A DNA stretch of 64,000 bases, from NCBI RefSeq assembly GCF_010730055.1, contig NZ_AP022575.1, positions 1,178,001 through 1,242,000 of the forward strand. Direction: 5' to 3'. The notes under the pieces are model-generated. The model worked only from the letters and a program-made list of their open reading frames with translations. It was not told the DNA's origin and made no database searches. Positions 60,646-64,000 of the stretch are shown piece after piece; within the stretch, counting starts at the first letter, position 1; each line of letters opens with the position of its first letter. Source of the DNA: Mycobacterium shinjukuense. GTDB lineage: Bacteria > Actinomycetota > Actinomycetes > Mycobacteriales > Mycobacteriaceae. The translations under genes were made by a program, and so were the position numbers.

Positions 60646-61788
60646 GTGAGCCGGGTGCTGCTGGTAACCAACGACTTTCCGCCCCGGCGTGGCGGCATCC
60701 AGTCCTACCTCGGGGAGTTCGTCGGGCGGCTGGTGTCCGCCGGATCGCATACCGTCACGGTGTACGCGCCGACATGGAAGGGCGCCGAGGCGTTCGACGA
60801 CGCCGCCCGCGCCGCCGGCTATCGGGTGGTGCGTCATCCCGGCGCGCTGATGCTGCCCGGCCCGACGGTTGACAGCCGAATGCGCCGGCTGATCGCCGAG
60901 CACGGCATCGACACCGTCTGGTTCGGCGCGGCAGCGCCGCTGGCGCTGCTGGCGCCGCGTGCCCGGCAGGCCGGGGTGGCCCGAGTGTTGGCCAGCACGC
61001 ACGGCCACGAGGTGGGCTGGTCGATGCTGCCGGTCGCGCGGTCGGTGCTGCGTCGGATCGGCGAGGGCACCGATGTCGTCACCTATGTCAGCCGCTACAC
61101 CCGGTCCCGATTCGCGTCCGCGTTCGGGCCCGTGGCGTCGCTGGAATACCTGCCTCCCGGCGTGGACACCGACCGGTTCCGCCCCGATCCGGCCGCGCGG
61201 GCCGAGCTGCGTCGGCGGTACCGGCTGGGCGAGCGCCCCACGGTGCTCTGCCTGTCGCGGCTGGTGCCGCGCAAGGGCCAGGACATGCTGATCAAGGCGC
61301 TGCCCGCGATCCGCCACCGGGTCGACGGGGCGGCGTTGCTGGTGGTCGGGGGCGGCCCCTACCTGGACACCCTGCGCAGGCTGGCCCGGGGCTGCGGGGT
61401 GGCTGACCACGTCACGTTCACCGGCGGGATACCGGCCGACGAACTGCCGGCCCACCACGCACTGGCCGACGTGTTCGCGATGCCGTGCCGCACCCGCGGC
61501 GCCGGAATGGACGTCGAGGGTCTGGGTATCGTGTTCCTCGAGGCCTCGGCGGCCGGTGTGCCGGTGATCGCCGGCGACTCCGGAGGAGCTCCGGAAACGG
61601 TGCAGCACAACAAGACTGGGCTGGTGGTCGACGGCAACTCGGTGGACACCGTGGCCAACGCCGTCACCGAGTTGCTGATCGATCGCGACCGGGCGGCCGC
61701 CATGGGCGCCGCCGGCCGGCGGTGGGTGACGGCCCAGTGGCGCTGGGACACGCTGGCCGAGCGGCTGGCCGGCCTGTTACGCGGCTAA
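60646..61788 (+). CDS. pimB: Phosphatidylinositol mannoside mannosyltransferase PimB'
   Basis: 380 aa, equivalent to Rv2188c (385 aa). GT4 glycosyltransferase that adds the second mannose to PIM1 on the cytoplasmic face, a step toward lipomannan and lipoarabinomannan. Seen: VTNDFPPRRGGIQSYLGEF, STHGHEVGW, VSRYTRSRFA, LSRLVPRKGQD and the donor-binding GLGIVFLEASAAGVPVIAG with its EX7E-type Glu. GTG 60646 (VSRVLLVTND) matches the homologue start. Confidence 0.95.
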   Translation: MSRVLLVTNDFPPRRGGIQSYLGEFVGRLVSAGSHTVTVYAPTWKGAEAFDDAARAAGYRVVRHPGALMLPGPTVDSRMRRLIAEHGIDTVWFGAAAPLALLAPRARQAGVARVLASTHGHEVGWSMLPVARSVLRRIGEGTDVVTYVSRYTRSRFASAFGPVASLEYLPPGVDTDRFRPDPAARAELRRRYRLGERPTVLCLSRLVPRKGQDMLIKALPAIRHRVDGAALLVVGGGPYLDTLRRLARGCGVADHVTFTGGIPADELPAHHALADVFAMPCRTRGAGMDVEGLGIVFLEASAAGVPVIAGDSGGAPETVQHNKTGLVVDGNSVDTVANAVTELLIDRDRAAAMGAAGRRWVTAQWRWDTLAERLAGLLRG

Positions 61789-61795
61789 GGATGGC

Positions 61796-61851
61796 GAGCA
61801 GACGCGAAAGCCCCCGAAATGACCTACTTTCGGGGGTTTTCGCGTCTGCTC
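61796..61851. terminator. Bidirectional terminator-like inverted repeat, copy 3
   Basis: Arms of 24 nt with one G-T pair, loop of about 8 nt, between the stops of pimB (61788) and fadD15 (61858). The outer arm GAGCAGACGCGAAA again matches the other two copies. Confidence 0.8.
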
Positions 61852-61857
61852 ACCCAA

Positions 61858-63660
61858 TCAGTCCTTGGCGTAGATCGCCTCGATCTCGGCGGCGAACTTC
61901 TCGGCCACCACCTTGCGCTTGACCTTCAGTGTCGGTGTCAGCTCACCCGTGGCCTCGGTGAAGTCGACCCCCAGTATGCGGAACTTGCGGATCGACTCGG
62001 CGTGCGACACCGCCAGGTTGGCCTTTTTGATCGCCGTGTCCACCTCGGCGACCAGATCGGGGTCGGTGGCCAGATCGCCCACCGACGCGTCGGCCGCCTT
62101 ATTGTTGCGCTGTTTCCAGCCGACGAACGCCTCGGGGTCGATGGTGATCAGCGCCCCGATAAAGGGTTTGGCGTCCCCGACGACCATCGCCTGGCTGATC
62201 AGCGGGTGCGCGCGCAGCTGGTCCTCCAGCACCGCCGGGGCGACATTCTTTCCGCCCGCGGTGACGATGAGCTCCTTCTTGCGGCCGGTGATGGTGAGGA
62301 AGCCATCCTCGTCGATGGCCCCAAGATCACCCGTCTTGAACCAGCCGTCGGTGAATGCCTCGGCGGTGGCCTGCTCGTTGTGCCAGTAACCGCTGAACAC
62401 CACGCCGCCGCGGACCAACAGCTCGCCGTCGTCGGCGATGCGAAGACTGTTGCCGGGCAACGGCTTTCCAACAGTACCGATCTTCAGATCATTGAACTGG
62501 CTGATGGCGACGCCCCCACTGGTCTCGCTCAGGCCGTAGCCCTCGTAGACGGTGAGTCCGGCGCCACGGTAGAAGTGCCCAAGCCGCGCACCCAGCGGCG
62601 CCCCGCCCGAGACGGCGGCGCGGCAGTCGCCGCCCAGTGCGGCGCGCAGTTTGCGGTAAACCAGCCGGTCGAACACCGCATGCTTGGCGCTCAGCAGCAG
62701 CCCCGGCCTTCCGCGGTCACATGCCTCACTCCAGTCGACCGCGGTCTGCGCGGCGATCGCGAAGACCCGCCCCTTGCCGGCGTTGGCGGCGTTCTGCTCG
62801 GCGGTGTTGTACACCTTCTCGAACACCCTCGGCACCGACACCACGACCGTCGGCTTGAACACGGCCAGCATCGGCAGCAGATTCTTGATGTCACTGGTGA
62901 ATCCCACGGTGACTTTGCTGTGAAAGGCGGCCATGCTGATCGCGCGTGCCAGCACGTGGGCCAGTGGCAGGAAGACCAGCAGCCGCTCACCCTTGCGCAG
63001 CAGCGTCGGGTGGTACGCCTTGGCGCCGTTGATCTCGTAGACCAGGTTGGAATGGGTCAACTGGCAACCCTTGGGTCGTCCGGTGGTGCCCGAGGTGTAG
63101 ATGAGCGTCGCCGGATCCTGCGACCGCAGTGCCTCGAGTCGGGCGGTTAGCTCGGCCGGATCGACTGACGCGCCCGCCTCCGCGAGCCGGTCGAGCACGT
63201 GCGGACCCGAACCAGCGATTTGCAACACTTCCCGCAGGGCGGGCGCGTCGCCGGAGAGTTCGGTGACCATTGCCGCGTGTGCGTCGGTCTCGGCGAACGC
63301 CACCACCGCTTCGGAATCCTGCAGAACCCAGCGAACCTGCTCCGCCGACGACGTCTCGTAAATCGGTACGGTGACCGCGCCCACAGCCAGGATCGCGAAA
63401 TCGAGGATCGGCCACTCGTAGCGGGTGGCCGAGAAGATGACCACCCGGTCGCCGGCCTGCACCCCCAGCGCGATCAAACCCAGTGCCGCCGAGCGAATCT
63501 GGTTGGCCGCCTCAGCGCAGGTGACATCGGTCCAGACGCCGTCGACCAGGCGCTGGTAGATGACATGGTCAGGATCATCGCGCTCATGCTGGAAAACTAC
63601 CGCCGCGACATTGTCGTGCTCGCCCACGGAGAATTGCGCAGGAATGCTCAATTTACGCAC
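61858..63660 (-). CDS. fadD15: Long-chain fatty acid-CoA ligase FadD15
   Basis: 600 aa, equivalent to Rv2187. Acyl-adenylate-forming enzyme that activates fatty acids. P-loop LIYTSGTTGRPKGCQLTHSN (residues about 174-193), GYGLSETSGG, adenylation hinge TGDLGAIDEDGFLTITGRKK and a late catalytic Lys region (LTPTLKVKRKVV) are present. GTG start at 63660. Converges on pimB across a shared inverted repeat. Confidence 0.95.
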   Translation of the reverse strand: MRKLSIPAQFSVGEHDNVAAVVFQHERDDPDHVIYQRLVDGVWTDVTCAEAANQIRSAALGLIALGVQAGDRVVIFSATRYEWPILDFAILAVGAVTVPIYETSSAEQVRWVLQDSEAVVAFAETDAHAAMVTELSGDAPALREVLQIAGSGPHVLDRLAEAGASVDPAELTARLEALRSQDPATLIYTSGTTGRPKGCQLTHSNLVYEINGAKAYHPTLLRKGERLLVFLPLAHVLARAISMAAFHSKVTVGFTSDIKNLLPMLAVFKPTVVVSVPRVFEKVYNTAEQNAANAGKGRVFAIAAQTAVDWSEACDRGRPGLLLSAKHAVFDRLVYRKLRAALGGDCRAAVSGGAPLGARLGHFYRGAGLTVYEGYGLSETSGGVAISQFNDLKIGTVGKPLPGNSLRIADDGELLVRGGVVFSGYWHNEQATAEAFTDGWFKTGDLGAIDEDGFLTITGRKKELIVTAGGKNVAPAVLEDQLRAHPLISQAMVVGDAKPFIGALITIDPEAFVGWKQRNNKAADASVGDLATDPDLVAEVDTAIKKANLAVSHAESIRKFRILGVDFTEATGELTPTLKVKRKVVAEKFAAEIEAIYAKD

Positions 63661-63845
63661 CGTTTTTACCTCGCTTTACCTGCTGTGACGTACGTTTGCT
63701 CGGGCCGGCTTGCTGTCGCCTAGCCTAATCCGGCGGTTCGCTCAGATGAAGACGCGTGTTCGGGGCGGGACCCGGTTGCGGTGGGCCGGAGGGTTTACCC
63801 CGGGGTGTGCGATGAACTCCGAAATGTATGTGTGAAGCTGTTGGG

Positions 63846-64000
63846 ATGTACAGCATCCAAATCGCCGACGACACCTATGTCGCCGCTGACGGAGCACGGG
63901 TGGGCGCCGCGATTGCCGATCGGCAAAGCTGGCGCCGGTGGTGGCCGGATCTGGGGCTGCAGGTCATCGAGGACCGCGCCGAGAAGGGCATCAGGTGGGC
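63846..64000 (+). CDS. SRPBCC/polyketide-cyclase-like protein, 3' end cut by window
   Basis: First 51 residues, beginning MYSIQIADDTYVAADGARV, with WRRWWPDLGLQVIEDRAEKGIRW following, as in the START-like protein Rv2186c. The domain type usually forms a hydrophobic ligand cavity; function unknown. The frame is open to the window end. Divergent from fadD15, with 185 bp between. Confidence 0.8.
   Translation, partial: MYSIQIADDTYVAADGARVGAAIADRQSWRRWWPDLGLQVIEDRAEKGIRW

Overview
This window reads as the chromosome of a nontuberculous Mycobacterium. The DNA is GC-rich, and gene order, protein lengths and many near-identical protein blocks follow the Mycobacterium tuberculosis segment Rv2230c to Rv2186c (in reverse). 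Species cannot be fixed from sequence alone. Extra genes exclude a plain M. tuberculosis complex genome: a wax-ester-synthase/hydrolase/TetR cassette, a second ctaD, an LLM oxidoreductase, cobU beside cobT, and a group II intron.

Layout. 1-2666: three overlapping genes (Nif3-like, zinc-ribbon, RNase HI/phosphatase). 2807-5585: 2OG-Fe(II) oxygenase, RNase P RNA, CYTH-CHAD protein. 5865-10064: panB, then an accessory lipid cassette with paired TetR-operator-like dyads. 10102-15211: paralogous Hip1-type hydrolases caeA and caeB enclosing a ctaD paralogue whose promoter carries a DosR-box-like palindrome. 15350-22141: glutamine synthetase block (glnA2, glnE, glnA1) with an F420-type oxidoreductase inserted. 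22369-27996: lipoate and 2-oxoacid dehydrogenase genes (lipA, lipB, dlaT) plus small membrane proteins. 28151-33743: ephD, pepB, adenylate cyclase, gcvT. 33805-35787: a group II intron lying inside the start codon of ilvE, with a frameshifted reverse transcriptase. 36818-42776: MFS protein, cobS-cobT-cobU-DUF3043 operon, glycerate kinase. 42844-47135: Fe-S carrier, membrane protein, adoK, asnB. 47279-54955: aa3 oxidase and bc1 genes (ctaC, ctaF, qcrB, qcrA, qcrC, ctaE) around mmpS3. 55118-64000: trpD, exonuclease/UvrC-like protein, ripC, a metallopeptidase-like protein, pimB', fadD15, and the start of an SRPBCC gene.

How the genes work together. The respiratory genes encode nearly all of the mycobacterial III2-IV2 supercomplex; the local ctaD paralogue could supply an alternative subunit I. 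GlnE adenylylates GlnA1, whose promoter has a GlnR-type site. LipB and LipA make the lipoyl cofactor that DlaT carries. Many genes start within 6-8 nt of a TANNNT -10 hexamer, the signature of leaderless mycobacterial transcripts. Three tail-to-tail gene pairs end in long inverted repeats sharing one outer arm, GCGAGCAGACG.

The most unusual object is the intron. It sits exactly at ilvE's leaderless AUG, and its last two bases (AT) plus the first exon base (G) recreate an ATG, so the ilvE reading frame survives although its promoter is now 2 kb away.
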